The translations under genes and the position numbers were made by a program. A DNA stretch of 64,000 bases from Marinomonas sp. THO17. GTDB taxonomy: Bacteria; Pseudomonadota; Gammaproteobacteria; Pseudomonadales; Marinomonadaceae. The notes under the pieces were generated by a model that ran no database searches, was not told the origin of the DNA, and worked only from the letters and a program-made list of their open reading frames with translations. The DNA is taken from positions 1,816,501 through 1,880,500 of the forward strand of contig NZ_AP031575.1 of assembly GCF_040436405.1 (NCBI RefSeq), read 5' to 3'. Below, piece by piece: positions 51,235 to 60,637 of the stretch (position 1 is the first letter of the stretch; every line of letters begins with the position of its first letter).

Positions 51235-51879
51235 ATGACACATTTCACTCAAATTTTGTTGATTGCTGCAGGAGCAATCCTTATCACGGGTTGTCAAACC
51301 TACAATCAGCAAGGTGTGGCCAATACAGGTACCTGTACTTCAATCGCGCCTTGTAATGGCAACCAAATTGGCAATGATGGCGCGACCAACAATTACACAC
51401 CAGCTGCTACTACTGGCGCACTCAACGCCAACAACACCATCGCCGTTATCAAACAAGAACCTATTGTAGTAACCGCAACAGGTTATGCTGCCTTAACGAC
51501 TAATAAACGTCTGACCAAATCACAAGCTCGAATCATGACGCTTCGCAGTTCTATGTTGGACGCTTATCGAAACCTTTCTGAACGTGTTTACGGCTTGAAA
51601 ATCGATGGCTCCAGCTCTTTGAGCAATATGGTCATCCAAAACGATGAGTTACGTACTTATGTTGACGCTTATTTGGTTGGTGCCAAAGTGGTTTCACAAA
51701 GAGAACATGAAGACGGCACCTTTGAAACAGTAGTTGAGATGGCATTACAAGAGAACTTCCGTCAGTGTATCGCTTCAAGCAATGTAGCAAACGATCCAAA
51801 CTGTCAAGTTCAACCTGGTTATCGTGCCATTAACGTACAAAGTTCTACTCCAACGACGAATTTCTATAGTATTGAATAA
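51235..51879 (+). CDS. flgP: FlgP-like outer-membrane lipoprotein (LPP20 family)
   Basis: 214 residues with a lipobox (GAILITGC, Cys20), a Thr/Asn-rich linker, and an LPP20-type domain (VVTATGYAALTTNKRLTKSQ, MLDAYRNLSERVYGLKIDG). In Vibrio, FlgP builds the outer-membrane ring of the sheathed polar flagellum. The assignment is helped by flgT starting in the overlapping TAATG. No other flagellar genes are in the window, and FlgO, the usual third partner, is absent here. Confidence 0.8.
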   Translation: MTHFTQILLIAAGAILITGCQTYNQQGVANTGTCTSIAPCNGNQIGNDGATNNYTPAATTGALNANNTIAVIKQEPIVVTATGYAALTTNKRLTKSQARIMTLRSSMLDAYRNLSERVYGLKIDGSSSLSNMVIQNDELRTYVDAYLVGAKVVSQREHEDGTFETVVEMALQENFRQCIASSNVANDPNCQVQPGYRAINVQSSTPTTNFYSIE

Positions 51880-53072
51880 TGCGATTGTCATTCTTTAGTA
51901 TACTACTCAGTTATGTTTTATTGAGTTTCTCTGGTGCTAGCTTTGCGGTTACCATTGACGCAGTCGGTGAAGCTATAATTTATGATAACGACATCGCCGA
52001 TGCACGTTATCGAGCCACTCAACAAGCTATTAAGCAAGCCGTTTTAGAAGCCAGTTCTAGAGTCAAAGTAAGCGATGAAATGACCAATGGAGATGTCACC
52101 TCTAGTGTGGCAATCCGCAGTTCTGGCTATGTGCAACGCGCGAAGATAATTTCGGAAGAACAAAATGGTAACTTCCTTAAAGTCGTTGCGCGTATCGATG
52201 TGACTGAAGACTCCCAATGCAGCACAGGCCCTACTAGCTATTACCGTAAGACGCTTGGTGTCACAGGCTTTGAACTACAAGTTCCTCAGCAAGCACAGCT
52301 TGGGGCAATCAGTAACATTGCACGTGAATTACCCAAGTTTTTGGCAGATGAAATTAATAAACAAGGGTACCTAAAAGCCCTTACTGCAACTAACATTGCC
52401 ATTTATCCTGATCTTATTAACGCACCCTCTTCAACCAATTACGATGGCTCGCTCACTGACGTCACTCGTCTTAGTGAGCAATTAGGTGTCCAATATATTA
52501 TCAGTGGCGTTATCCGTGACATTGGCGAACTCTATCAACGTCGCCCGAATGATAAGGCCAACAAAGACCCTCTACCCGATGAAGATAAAGAAAGAAACTT
52601 TGTGGTCGATATCTACCTATACGATGGCTTCAGTGGCGCTTTATTATTCGAAAAAAGATACAGCGAAATCGGCAACTGGGACATAGCAGATAATAAAAGA
52701 GTCGGCTTTGGTAGTGCTAAGTTCTGGACGATAAACTACGGCAAAGTGGTACAACAAGCTTTGAAAGAAAGCGCACTGGATACCAGCGAGCAATTGAGAT
52801 GCCAACCTTTCATTGCCAATATTTTTCGCACGGAAGGCAATCGCATCCATATCGCGGCGGGATCCATTGCAGGCATCAAACCAGGCGACACCTTTAATGT
52901 ATACCGTCGTTATGAAGTATTTGATCAGCTACAGTCTGCGCAAACTCAGCTGAACAATGCCAATATCAGTGTTACAATTAAACAAGTACAACCTAATTTT
53001 TCGGTAGGTGAATTGGTTGTCGACTCACGCATTCTAAATGTACAAAAACAAGATGTGGTCATCGCCTGGTAA
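51879..53072 (+). CDS. flgT: Flagellar assembly protein FlgT
   Basis: 397 residues with a signal peptide (LLSYVLLSFSGASFA). The N-terminal domain (VTIDAVGEAIIYDNDIADAR, ATQQAIKQAVLEASSRV), middle domain (LTDVTRLSEQLGVQYIISG) and C-terminal domain (GSIAGIKPGDTFNVYRRYEV) match the three-domain FlgT of the H-ring. It surrounds the LP ring and helps hold the T-ring and stator in sodium-driven polar motors. Its ATG overlaps the flgP stop. Confidence 0.9.
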   Translation: MRLSFFSILLSYVLLSFSGASFAVTIDAVGEAIIYDNDIADARYRATQQAIKQAVLEASSRVKVSDEMTNGDVTSSVAIRSSGYVQRAKIISEEQNGNFLKVVARIDVTEDSQCSTGPTSYYRKTLGVTGFELQVPQQAQLGAISNIARELPKFLADEINKQGYLKALTATNIAIYPDLINAPSSTNYDGSLTDVTRLSEQLGVQYIISGVIRDIGELYQRRPNDKANKDPLPDEDKERNFVVDIYLYDGFSGALLFEKRYSEIGNWDIADNKRVGFGSAKFWTINYGKVVQQALKESALDTSEQLRCQPFIANIFRTEGNRIHIAAGSIAGIKPGDTFNVYRRYEVFDQLQSAQTQLNNANISVTIKQVQPNFSVGELVVDSRILNVQKQDVVIAW

Positions 53073-53123
53073 AGAATTCAACTGCTTTCGCTTAACATCA
53101 GCGAATTATTTTAGGAATATATT

Positions 53124-53354
53124 ATGAACAACGAACTACTTCATCACTTAGAACAACGCATCAATGAAGCAGTAGATGAAATTAGCTCTTTACGCAAAAA
53201 AATATCAGAACTAGAAGTACAAAATTACGAATTAAATGAAGAAAAAACTGAGTTGCAAAACTCACTGAATCAAACCAAAGAACAGCAATCTAATTGGGAA
53301 AGTTCCCTTTCTCAGATGCTGAGTCGCTTAAATCAAATGGATAACAAACAATGA
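53124..53354 (+). CDS. Small coiled-coil protein, ZapB/TIGR02449-like
   Basis: 76 residues almost wholly coiled coil (LEQRINEAVDEISSLRKKIS, LEVQNYELNEEKTELQNSL). Size and pattern resemble ZapB-type cell-division proteins, but coiled coils are easily confused, so the name is tentative. A ribosome binding site AGGAATA precedes the ATG. Its stop overlaps the next start by four bases. Confidence 0.6.
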   Translation: MNNELLHHLEQRINEAVDEISSLRKKISELEVQNYELNEEKTELQNSLNQTKEQQSNWESSLSQMLSRLNQMDNKQ

Positions 53355-53824
53355 GATCATTATTACTGGCAGTACTGGTGTTAGTAAGTGCTAATGCATC
53401 TGCAAATGGACAGCTTGCTAGCCTGCTAACATTTGAATCTGCAGCTGCACGACCAGACGGTAGAGATGACCAACCAAATGTTACCTCTATTATAAATGCC
53501 AACATGGAGTTTATCACCCCAGAAAATATATCTTTTCACGGTGGTATTTCTTTTGTATTAGGCGAAGAATTTGAGAGTTCCGTTAATTTAGGCACTCGCT
53601 TTTACAGTTCGAGCCCTGCTTTTCAAATTTTTCCTAACGCCCCTGTATGGTCATTTATCGGTGGTGGTATTTCATTCTTAGATGAGACTGTCTATTACCC
53701 TGAAGCAGGATTTCGTATCGCGACATCAAATGTTTCGCGTTTAGACGTATTTATTAAAATACTCAATAGTGATAGTGAAACTTACGACAGGCACATTATG
53801 ATCGGCGCTGGACTCACTTTCTAA
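53351..53824 (+). CDS. Small outer-membrane protein, unknown function
   Basis: 157 residues with a signal peptide (SLLLAVLVLVSANASA). The mature part alternates strands (VTSIINANMEFITPENISFH, SVNLGTRFYSSSPAFQIF) and ends IMIGAGLTF, a beta-barrel C-terminal signature. No family recognised. It is translationally coupled to the coiled-coil gene and lies in the flgP-flgT to proQ run, all on the same strand. Confidence 0.7.
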   Translation: MRSLLLAVLVLVSANASANGQLASLLTFESAAARPDGRDDQPNVTSIINANMEFITPENISFHGGISFVLGEEFESSVNLGTRFYSSSPAFQIFPNAPVWSFIGGGISFLDETVYYPEAGFRIATSNVSRLDVFIKILNSDSETYDRHIMIGAGLTF

Positions 53825-53829
53825 AACTC

Positions 53830-53997
53830 ATGAAACTAGCACCTATTATCATTGCAGGTCTTTTAATAACAAGCACTTACTCATGGTGGCAAGGTAATAA
53901 TGACATTGAAATTATCTTGCCCAACGATGCACAGAAAAAAGAAATGCTTGGCACCAGTAATACACCCAGCATACCATTAAGCCCATTACAGCACTGA
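53830..53997 (+). CDS. Small secreted or membrane protein of 55 residues
   Basis: Reads MKLAPIIIAGLLITSTYSWW then a short charged part (NDIEIILPNDAQKKEML) and stops six bases before the ProQ-like gene. A signal-peptide-like start, five bases after the preceding stop, and its place in a tight run of genes favour it being real. Function unknown. Confidence 0.55.
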   Translation: MKLAPIIIAGLLITSTYSWWQGNNDIEIILPNDAQKKEMLGTSNTPSIPLSPLQH

Positions 53998-54002
53998 GCC
54001 TC

Positions 54003-54953
54003 GTGTTTATGGAACATTTGATTGCCCAACTCGAAGCACGGATTGGCCAGCTGACCAAACAGCTGGAAGAAGCGAATGAAGAGATTGCAAAGCTAAAGGA
54101 CAGCAAACATACTGCTAATGAGCATAACGCCTCTTTGGACCTATTAACCCAAATGGAGAGTCGCTCTACGGAAGATCAGCTGCAGTTTTATATAGAAGAC
54201 TCACTGGATCTGTTATCACCGACAAAGACACCCTCTCCAAAACGCAAAGTAAATACAATGGTTGAGCAACAACTTAACTTTGATTTACTGTACGAAGGTG
54301 CCGATAACGACACCACCAATACGACAACTGAACAGACGAATTACATGACTACACAACAACCAGAGTCTAGCAAGCTAGCGGAAGAAGAGACAAACACGGA
54401 CATAGAGCAAATGACAAATGATGCTGCTGATAAACAAAGCGCCCCTGATAAACAAGAAGTGACGCTAACGCCTGAGCAAAAAAAACGTCAGCGCAATCAG
54501 AAAAATAACCGTCGCCTCATCAAAATGTTGGAAGATCGTTACCCTAAAGCCTTTAATTGGAACCAACCAAAGCCACTGAAAGTGGGCATAGATAAAGACA
54601 TGGTTCTAGACGATGACTTTAATGCCAGCAAACAAAAGCGCGCCCTAGCGGCTTACACACGCTCAGATCGCTACAAGAAATGTTTGTTGTCGGGTCAACC
54701 TCGCATTGACCTTGAAGGTGTAGCGGTAAACGACGAGCCCGCTTTACCTGAATCCATGATGCCAACGAAACCTAAAGCTACCACCAATCGACCAGCGAAA
54801 GATAAAACACCTCGCGCCAACAAAGCCAAATCAAAACCCCAACACAACAAAAAACCGAAAAAAGCCGAAACCAAAGAAGACAGCATCTATGACAACCTGT
54901 CTCCTGAAGAGCGCATGAAGGCCAAATTGGAAAAATTATTAAATAAATCATAA
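54003..54953 (+). CDS. ProQ/FinO-domain RNA-binding protein with long flexible tails
   Basis: 316 residues from a GTG (or ATG 54009). Residues 1-30 form a coiled coil (EHLIAQLEARIGQLTKQLEE); 50-150 are low-complexity and acidic; residues 158-240 are a ProQ/FinO core (RRLIKMLEDRYPKAFNWNQP, KPLKVGIDKDM, KQKRALAAYTRSDRYKKCLL); the tail is Lys/Pro-rich and ends LSPEERMKAKLEKLLNK. ProQ proteins are RNA chaperones. E. coli ProQ is 232 residues with its core first, so the N-terminal extension here is unusual. Confidence 0.85.
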   Translation: MFMEHLIAQLEARIGQLTKQLEEANEEIAKLKDSKHTANEHNASLDLLTQMESRSTEDQLQFYIEDSLDLLSPTKTPSPKRKVNTMVEQQLNFDLLYEGADNDTTNTTTEQTNYMTTQQPESSKLAEEETNTDIEQMTNDAADKQSAPDKQEVTLTPEQKKRQRNQKNNRRLIKMLEDRYPKAFNWNQPKPLKVGIDKDMVLDDDFNASKQKRALAAYTRSDRYKKCLLSGQPRIDLEGVAVNDEPALPESMMPTKPKATTNRPAKDKTPRANKAKSKPQHNKKPKKAETKEDSIYDNLSPEERMKAKLEKLLNKS

Positions 54954-55004
54954 AAAATGGTTTACATACTTTAGTGTGGTATATATGATATGCCGCGCTG
55001 CTGT

Positions 55005-55088
<84 letters not shown>

Positions 55089-55406
55089 TTTCTCTTATAT
55101 CTTCTAAAAATCCATATAAATCATTGTTTTAAAATATTTTATACTTTAACTATTCAGCTAGTTAATTAATCGTAACACTTGGATTTCGCACACAGAGCAC
55201 CGCTCTGCTTTCACTTTCATAACCCTATATGTACATCTAACCAGACACTCACAACAATTTCTCACCAAAGCGCTTATCTTATCGACGAACTGAACAGCAA
55301 ACCTCTCAACACCAACAAGAAGAACAATGCATTTAACACAAAACAAAAAGGGACTATTGCAAAACAACAAGGCAATTTAAGAGAAATATACAAAAAGAAG
55401 AAAGAA
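55089..55406. other. AT-rich intergenic region between tRNA genes
   Basis: About 320 bases separating the plus-strand tRNA-Tyr from the minus-strand tRNA cluster. Short open frames are present on both strands but none has a ribosome binding site or recognisable product, so I see no gene. Confidence 0.5.
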
Positions 55407-55482
55407 TGGTGGGTCGTACTGGATTCGAACCAGTGACCAATTGATTAAAAGTCAACTGCTCTACCAACTGAGCTAACGACCC
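55407..55482 (-). tRNA. tRNA-Lys (anticodon TTT), copy 1
   Basis: Minus-strand cloverleaf GGGTCGT...ACGACCC with encoded CCA, anticodon loop CTTTTAA. Identical to the copy at 55698. It is last in the minus-strand cluster. Confidence 0.95.
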
Positions 55483-55505
55483 ATTCTTTGAGATGTGCAA
55501 ACTGA

Positions 55506-55582
55506 TGGTCGGAGTAGAGGGATTCGAACCCCCGACATCCTGCTCCCAAAGCAGGCGCGCTACCAGACTGCGCTATACTCCG
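55506..55582 (-). tRNA. tRNA-Pro (anticodon TGG), copy 1
   Basis: Cloverleaf CGGAGTA...TACTCCG with CCA, anticodon stem/loop CCTGC TTTGGGA GCAGG. Identical to the copy at 55887. Confidence 0.95.
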
Positions 55583-55583
55583 A

Positions 55584-55659
55584 TGGCTCCTCGAACTGGA
55601 CTCGAACCAGTGACCCAATGATTAACAGTCATTTGCTCTACCAACTGAGCTATCGAGGA
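55584..55659 (-). tRNA. tRNA-Asn (anticodon GTT), copy 1
   Basis: Cloverleaf TCCTCGA...TCGAGGA with GCCA, anticodon loop CTGTTAA. One base separates it from the adjacent tRNA-Pro; identical to the copy at 55965. Confidence 0.95.
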
Positions 55660-55697
55660 ATTAATCAGATTAGTGCAGATTGTGCATCAGATATAGC

Positions 55698-55773
55698 TGG
55701 TGGGTCGTACTGGATTCGAACCAGTGACCAATTGATTAAAAGTCAACTGCTCTACCAACTGAGCTAACGACCC
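55698..55773 (-). tRNA. tRNA-Lys (anticodon TTT), copy 2
   Basis: Same sequence as the Lys gene at 55407, with encoded CCA. Confidence 0.95.
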
Positions 55774-55787
55774 AACTATCATAGTAA

Positions 55788-55863
55788 TGGGGTGGACGAT
55801 GGGGCTCGAACCCACGACCGATGGAATCACAATCCATAGCTCTACCAACTGAGCTACGCCCAC
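55788..55863 (-). tRNA. tRNA-His (anticodon GTG)
   Basis: Cloverleaf GTGGGCG...CGTCCAC with CCCA end, anticodon loop TTGTGAT. The base before the 5' end is G, which can supply the G-1 required by histidyl-tRNA synthetase. Confidence 0.95.
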
Positions 55864-55886
55864 CACTACTAAAATGAACGATAAAA

Positions 55887-55963
55887 TGGTCGGAGTAGAG
55901 GGATTCGAACCCCCGACATCCTGCTCCCAAAGCAGGCGCGCTACCAGACTGCGCTATACTCCG
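55887..55963 (-). tRNA. tRNA-Pro (anticodon TGG), copy 2
   Basis: Identical to the copy at 55506; again followed at one-base spacing by tRNA-Asn. Confidence 0.95.
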
Positions 55964-55964
55964 A

Positions 55965-56040
55965 TGGCTCCTCGAACTGGACTCGAACCAGTGACCCAAT
56001 GATTAACAGTCATTTGCTCTACCAACTGAGCTATCGAGGA
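55965..56040 (-). tRNA. tRNA-Asn (anticodon GTT), copy 2
   Basis: Identical to the copy at 55584, with encoded CCA. Confidence 0.95.
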
Positions 56041-56093
56041 ACTAATTTTATCTTCGCCGCAACCTGTCTTTTAAAGACAATTTCTTTAAAAGA

Positions 56094-56184
56094 TGGCGGA
56101 GGAGGAGAGATTCGAACTCTCGGTAGGCTACTAACCTACGCCGGTTTTCAAGACCGGTGCATTAAACCACTCTGCCACCCCTCC
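56094..56184 (-). tRNA. tRNA-Ser (anticodon TGA)
   Basis: A 91-base class II tRNA with acceptor GGAGGGG, anticodon loop CTTGAAA flanked by CCGGT/ACCGG, and a long variable arm. First gene of the minus-strand tRNA cluster. Confidence 0.95.
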
Positions 56185-56246
56185 GTTGCGAGCGAGGTGT
56201 ATATTACTGATTTGAAATTTCAGTGCAACATTTTTTTGAAAAAAAG

Positions 56247-57326
56247 TTAACTTTTTTCGCTCACATAGTGTTGATCTGCAGCTGGACGAATCCAAACATT
56301 GGAGTACCAATAGTAACTGCGACCAGTGCTATCTGGCATGGTACAGTTAATACGTCCACGTCCAGTACCAAATGCTTTCGGAGCCGTTGCCACCACTTGA
56401 TTGTCTGCCGTCCATTCCAAATTGGCTTTGCCTTGCCCTGACACATAACAGGCTAAGTCTTTGAAGCGATACTTACCCTCTTTAAAAGTCAAACGAATTG
56501 AAACCGGATCAGCTCCAGCCAAATCGCCTCCTGCATCTGCGTTCAATAACGGCATTGGTTGTGAATTTAACTTGGTCTTTAATGTGGCCAAGTTGGCATA
56601 CACACCTGAGGCCGGAAAGCGTGGCAAATTCTCAAAGTCAGAATCAATACTCACGACTCCTGATTGCTGACCAAACGCCATAATGCCTCTGTCTTTCATG
56701 ATATTTCGAATCGCTTGATTAGATTCACCGTATGGATACGCGAACATTTTTGGCGTGAAGTCTAATTTTTCCAGCAAGAGTTCTTCAACCGTGTCTACCT
56801 CTTGCGTCATACGAGACAACCAAGCCTCATTTGTTTCCCCCTCTTCCTTACGCATCATATAAGGGTGATTCACTGTATGATTCGCAAACACAGCGCCCGA
56901 CTTCTCCATCTCTTTCATCTGTTCCCAAGTTAATGCACTACTGCGCTTCGCTAAAACGGGTTCTGTATTAATAAAGACGGTGAAAGGATATTCGCGTTCA
57001 GACAGAATTGGGAAGGCGCCGGTATAAATATCACGATACGAATCATCAAAAGTGATGGCTACCGCTTTCTCAGGTAAAGGGCTATTCACTTTAATTTTGT
57101 TCAAGGCGGTACGTAAATCCACCACTTCAAATCCAGCACTTTCCAAATAATCCATGTGTCCGATAAACTCAGCAGGACTTAAAGAAGTCGATCTTGGCGT
57201 CGTTTCACTCACATGGTGATACTGCAAAATAGGTAAATAATCTTGCGCTTGTAACGCGACACTCATTCCAATACCACTTACCAACAAGCTAGATCGCATC
57301 ATCCTCTTACAAACCTTTGACAACAT
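56247..57326 (-). CDS. Secreted polysaccharide deacetylase-family protein
   Basis: 359 residues with a signal peptide ending near VALQAQ. The NodB-type domain has YHHVSETT, the catalytic ITFDDSYRDIYTGAF, the zinc motif NHTVNHPYM (HxxxH) and MFAYPYGESNQAI. A C-terminal strand-rich region of about 90 residues (residues 265-359) follows the catalytic part. It should remove acetyl groups from an extracellular or cell-wall polysaccharide; the substrate, such as PNAG or chitin-like glycan, is not clear. Confidence 0.9.
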   Translation of the reverse strand: MLSKVCKRMMRSSLLVSGIGMSVALQAQDYLPILQYHHVSETTPRSTSLSPAEFIGHMDYLESAGFEVVDLRTALNKIKVNSPLPEKAVAITFDDSYRDIYTGAFPILSEREYPFTVFINTEPVLAKRSSALTWEQMKEMEKSGAVFANHTVNHPYMMRKEEGETNEAWLSRMTQEVDTVEELLLEKLDFTPKMFAYPYGESNQAIRNIMKDRGIMAFGQQSGVVSIDSDFENLPRFPASGVYANLATLKTKLNSQPMPLLNADAGGDLAGADPVSIRLTFKEGKYRFKDLACYVSGQGKANLEWTADNQVVATAPKAFGTGRGRINCTMPDSTGRSYYWYSNVWIRPAADQHYVSEKS

Positions 57327-57484
57327 GTCACATCCTCTTTGATTAAAACTTGCCCCATTCTACGCGACCCTTACAATTTAAGAAAACTGTTATGGTCATT
57401 TTACTATGCCACTGCATCTACTTTTCTTTATGGCGGACTTCTACACTCAAGACATATGTAATGTCACTTTTAGCGGAGTACTGT

Positions 57485-58681
57485 ATGAGCAAAACCAACT
57501 TTTACCGAGGGTTGAAAAACCAGTTAGCCGAACTCAAAAAGCAAGGCTTATACAAGCAAGAACGCCCAATGATTTCACCGCAAGCCAGCTTGGTAGAAAC
57601 GACTGATCAACGCCCCGTCATTAATTTATGCGCCAATAACTATTTGGGCTTAGCCAATGACGAAAAAGTGAAGCAAGCAGCTCACCAAGCCTTAGACACT
57701 TTTGGTTACGGTATGGCATCGGTACGTTTCATTTGCGGCACACAAAGTATCCATGAAACGCTGGAGACTAGTATTAGTGACTTTTTGGGAATGGAAGCCA
57801 CCATTCTGTATTCTTCCTGTTTTGATGCCAATGGTGGTTTGTTTGAAACCCTGCTTGATGAAGATGACGCCATTATCAGTGATGCGTTAAATCACGCCAG
57901 CATTATAGATGGCATTCGATTATCTAAAGCACAGCGCTATCGCTACGCAAATAACAACATGGACGAACTGGAAGCGGCATTACAAGCTGCCGATCAAAAG
58001 GGTGCAAAAACCAAACTCATCGTAACCGACGGTGTCTTTTCAATGGACGGCATCATTGCGGATTTACAAAGCATCTGCGATCTAGCGGATCAATATGACG
58101 CTCTGGTAATGGTTGACGATTCTCATGCCGTTGGATTTTTAGGAGAACAAGGCCGAGGCAGCCATGAATATTGTCAGGTTATGGGACGCGTCGACATTAT
58201 TACCGGCACCTTAGGGAAAGCCTTAGGAGGCGCTTCTGGTGGTTACACTAGTGCATCAAAAGAGGTGGTTGATTGGCTGCGTCAGCGCTCACGGCCCTAC
58301 TTATTCTCAAATGCTTTAGCGCCTGTCATTACAGCAACCAGTCTGGCCATTATGGAGCAACTCAAACAAGGTGACCAAGCTCGTCAACAGCTCAAAAAGA
58401 ACAGCCATTACTTTCGCTCCGAGATGAGCAAACTAGGCTTTGAATTGGTTCCTGGGGATCACCCCATTATTCCCGTTATGTTGGGGGATGCCAAACTAGC
58501 ACAAGATATGGCAAATGCGCTGTATAAAGAAGGCATCTTTGTTACCGGATTCTCCTTCCCAGTAGTGCCTATGGGCAAAGCCAGAATTCGTACACAAATG
58601 TCGGCCGCTCATACTGAGCAACAGCTTGACCAAGCCATTCAAGCCTTTGCCAAAGTAGGTCAGCAACTTAACATTATTTAA
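57485..58681 (+). CDS. kbl: Glycine C-acetyltransferase (2-amino-3-ketobutyrate CoA ligase)
   Basis: 398 residues from ATG 57485 ([20 protein letters not shown]), the family-standard start; a longer frame to 57350 is not used. PLP enzyme of the alpha-oxoamine synthase group: [25 protein letters not shown], and the lysine in [16 protein letters not shown]. It cleaves 2-amino-3-ketobutyrate with CoA to glycine and acetyl-CoA. Fifteen bases precede tdh, forming the threonine-degradation operon. Confidence 0.97.
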   Translation: MSKTNFYRGLKNQLAELKKQGLYKQERPMISPQASLVETTDQRPVINLCANNYLGLANDEKVKQAAHQALDTFGYGMASVRFICGTQSIHETLETSISDFLGMEATILYSSCFDANGGLFETLLDEDDAIISDALNHASIIDGIRLSKAQRYRYANNNMDELEAALQAADQKGAKTKLIVTDGVFSMDGIIADLQSICDLADQYDALVMVDDSHAVGFLGEQGRGSHEYCQVMGRVDIITGTLGKALGGASGGYTSASKEVVDWLRQRSRPYLFSNALAPVITATSLAIMEQLKQGDQARQQLKKNSHYFRSEMSKLGFELVPGDHPIIPVMLGDAKLAQDMANALYKEGIFVTGFSFPVVPMGKARIRTQMSAAHTEQQLDQAIQAFAKVGQQLNII

Positions 58682-58696
58682 GGAGGGGGAATTGCC

Positions 58697-59722
58697 ATGA
58701 AAACGCTAGCCAAACTGCACGCCGAAAAAGGCATCTGGTTAACTCAAGCAGATTACCCTGAATGCGGCCATAACGATGTCATTATCAAGATACGCAAAAC
58801 CGCCATTTGCGGCACCGACATGCACATTTATCACTGGGATGAATGGTCACAAAACACCATCCCTGTTCCCATGACTATAGGTCATGAATTTGTTGGCGAA
58901 ATCGTCGAGATTGGTCCAGAAGTCAGTGGTTTTGCTCTAGGGGATCGCGTCTCAGGGGAAGGCCACATAACCTGTGGTCATTGCCGTAATTGTCGAGCTG
59001 GACGTCGTCACCTATGTCGTAAAACCCTAGGTGTGGGCGTCAATCGTAGCGGTGCTTTCGCAGAATATCTAGCCATTCCTGCCAGCAACGCCTTTAAAAT
59101 TCCAGACAATATCAGTGATGAGCTAGCCGCTATCTTTGATCCCTTTGGCAATGCAGCTCACACCGCCCTCTCTTTTGATTTAATTGGCGAAGACGTATTA
59201 ATCACAGGCGCAGGGCCAATTGGTGCCATGGCCACCGCTATCGCCAAACATGTAGGGGCGCGTAATGTGGTCATCACAGATATCAATGATTTCCGCTTAT
59301 CACTCGCCAAAAAAATGGGCGCAACTCGTGTGGTCAATGTCGCTCGCGAATCACTCAGCGATGTGATGGCAGAACTCGGCATGAGTGAAGGGTTTGATGT
59401 GGGCTTGGAAATGTCTGGTAATGATCAGGCGTTCCGTTCCATGCTTGAAAACATGAACCATGGAGGCAAGGTTGCCATGCTAGGCATTCCAGATAAAAAT
59501 GCCTTGATCGACTGGAATCAGGTCATCTTTAAGGGCTTGGTCATTAAAGGCATATATGGCCGTGAAATGTACGAAACCTGGTACAAAATGGTGGCCATGC
59601 TGCAATCTGGTCTCGACATCAGCCCAATCATCACACATCAATTCTCCATGGATGATTTTCAAAAAGGCTTTGATACCATGGCTTCTGGTCAATCAGGAAA
59701 AGTGATCCTAAACTGGAACTAA
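58697..59722 (+). CDS. tdh: L-threonine 3-dehydrogenase
   Basis: 341 residues. Zinc medium-chain dehydrogenase: catalytic [12 protein letters not shown], structural zinc cysteines in [14 protein letters not shown], the [12 protein letters not shown] motif and the Rossmann motif [13 protein letters not shown]. It oxidises threonine to 2-amino-3-ketobutyrate, the substrate of kbl. AAGGAGGGGG provides a strong ribosome binding site. Confidence 0.97.
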   Translation: MKTLAKLHAEKGIWLTQADYPECGHNDVIIKIRKTAICGTDMHIYHWDEWSQNTIPVPMTIGHEFVGEIVEIGPEVSGFALGDRVSGEGHITCGHCRNCRAGRRHLCRKTLGVGVNRSGAFAEYLAIPASNAFKIPDNISDELAAIFDPFGNAAHTALSFDLIGEDVLITGAGPIGAMATAIAKHVGARNVVITDINDFRLSLAKKMGATRVVNVARESLSDVMAELGMSEGFDVGLEMSGNDQAFRSMLENMNHGGKVAMLGIPDKNALIDWNQVIFKGLVIKGIYGREMYETWYKMVAMLQSGLDISPIITHQFSMDDFQKGFDTMASGQSGKVILNWN

Positions 59723-59732
59723 CGTATTAAAA

Positions 59733-59780
59733 CTTGCGTCAATAAGATGATCGCGTTAGCGTAATTCTTTTTGACGCAAG
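59733..59780. repeat. Perfect 10-bp inverted repeat between tdh and nudC
   Basis: CTTGCGTCAA (59733-59742) is repeated inverted as TTGACGCAAG (59771-59780) with 28 bases between, which include the smaller GCGTTAGCG. No T-run follows, so it may be a weak terminator, an RNA structure or an operator; I cannot tell which. Confidence 0.5.
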
Positions 59781-59793
59781 ACAGAGCGGTAAC

Positions 59794-60615
59794 ATGTTAG
59801 AAATTGGCACACAAGCGCATCCTCGCCCACATCAAGATGCGCTCTATATTTTGTTACATCGTCAACAAGTGCTAGTCGAAGCGGATCAGCAGTTCTTAAT
59901 CCCTTTTCATCATTTTCAACCTAACGCCAATATGGGCGCGGTGTATTGTGGTCAATGGCACGGTCAAGACCTATTTGTTTGCCGTTTTGATAAGGTACCG
60001 AAAGGCTTTAAAGAAATAAGTCTACGTGAACTCTTATTTCTGCAAGATCATGACCACTACATTTTACTCAGTCGTGCTCATCAGCTGTCTACTTGGGACA
60101 GAGATCACCAGTTTTGCGGCCGTTGTGGAACGGGCTTACAAGAAAAACACCATCAAGAACATACTAAAATTTGTCCAAAATGCCACCTAAGACATTATCC
60201 ACGTATTTCTCCCTGTGTGATCGTCTCCATTCGTTATGACAATCGCATTTTGCTTGCTCGTGGTCCACAAGCGCCAAAAGACCGTTACAGTAACATTGCC
60301 GGATTTGTTGAAGCAGGCGAAACCTTGGAGCAAGCCGTTGCTCGTGAAGTTAGAGAAGAAGTGGGCATTGCGGTCAAGAATATTCGCTACATAAGCAGCC
60401 AACCTTGGTCCTTTCCTCATCAACTAATGACAGGTTTTTTTGCCGATTACCAGTCAGGAAAAATCACCCCAGCGCCCGGTGAAATTGAAGAAGCAGACTG
60501 GTGGCATATAGACAATTTACCCACGATTCCAAACCCTGCCACTATCTCAGGCCAACTGATATTACAACATGTTGACTGGATTAAGACACAACAGTACTTT
60601 AATCCGCTTAAATAA
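59794..60615 (+). CDS. nudC: NADH/NAD pyrophosphatase (RNA decapping nudix) NudC
   Basis: 273 residues: an N-terminal domain, a zinc ribbon ([11 protein letters not shown] and [11 protein letters not shown]), and a nudix domain with box [20 protein letters not shown]. The [18 protein letters not shown] motif after it is the NudC signature (SQPWPFPxS). It hydrolyses NADH and removes NAD caps from RNA. Not in an obvious operon with tdh, from which an inverted repeat separates it. Confidence 0.95.
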   Translation: MLEIGTQAHPRPHQDALYILLHRQQVLVEADQQFLIPFHHFQPNANMGAVYCGQWHGQDLFVCRFDKVPKGFKEISLRELLFLQDHDHYILLSRAHQLSTWDRDHQFCGRCGTGLQEKHHQEHTKICPKCHLRHYPRISPCVIVSIRYDNRILLARGPQAPKDRYSNIAGFVEAGETLEQAVAREVREEVGIAVKNIRYISSQPWSFPHQLMTGFFADYQSGKITPAPGEIEEADWWHIDNLPTIPNPATISGQLILQHVDWIKTQQYFNPLK

Positions 60616-60637
60616 CCATAATAAGATTGAGAAAAAC

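Noticed and set aside
55495-55999. Several open frames across the tRNA cluster
   Set aside because: They translate tRNA genes; the repeated motifs (GIRTPDILLPKQ, SNWTRTSDP) are the well-known artefact of reading tRNAs as protein.
57327-57484. Glycine riboswitch upstream of kbl
   Set aside because: I could not find the paired aptamer motifs in this leader.
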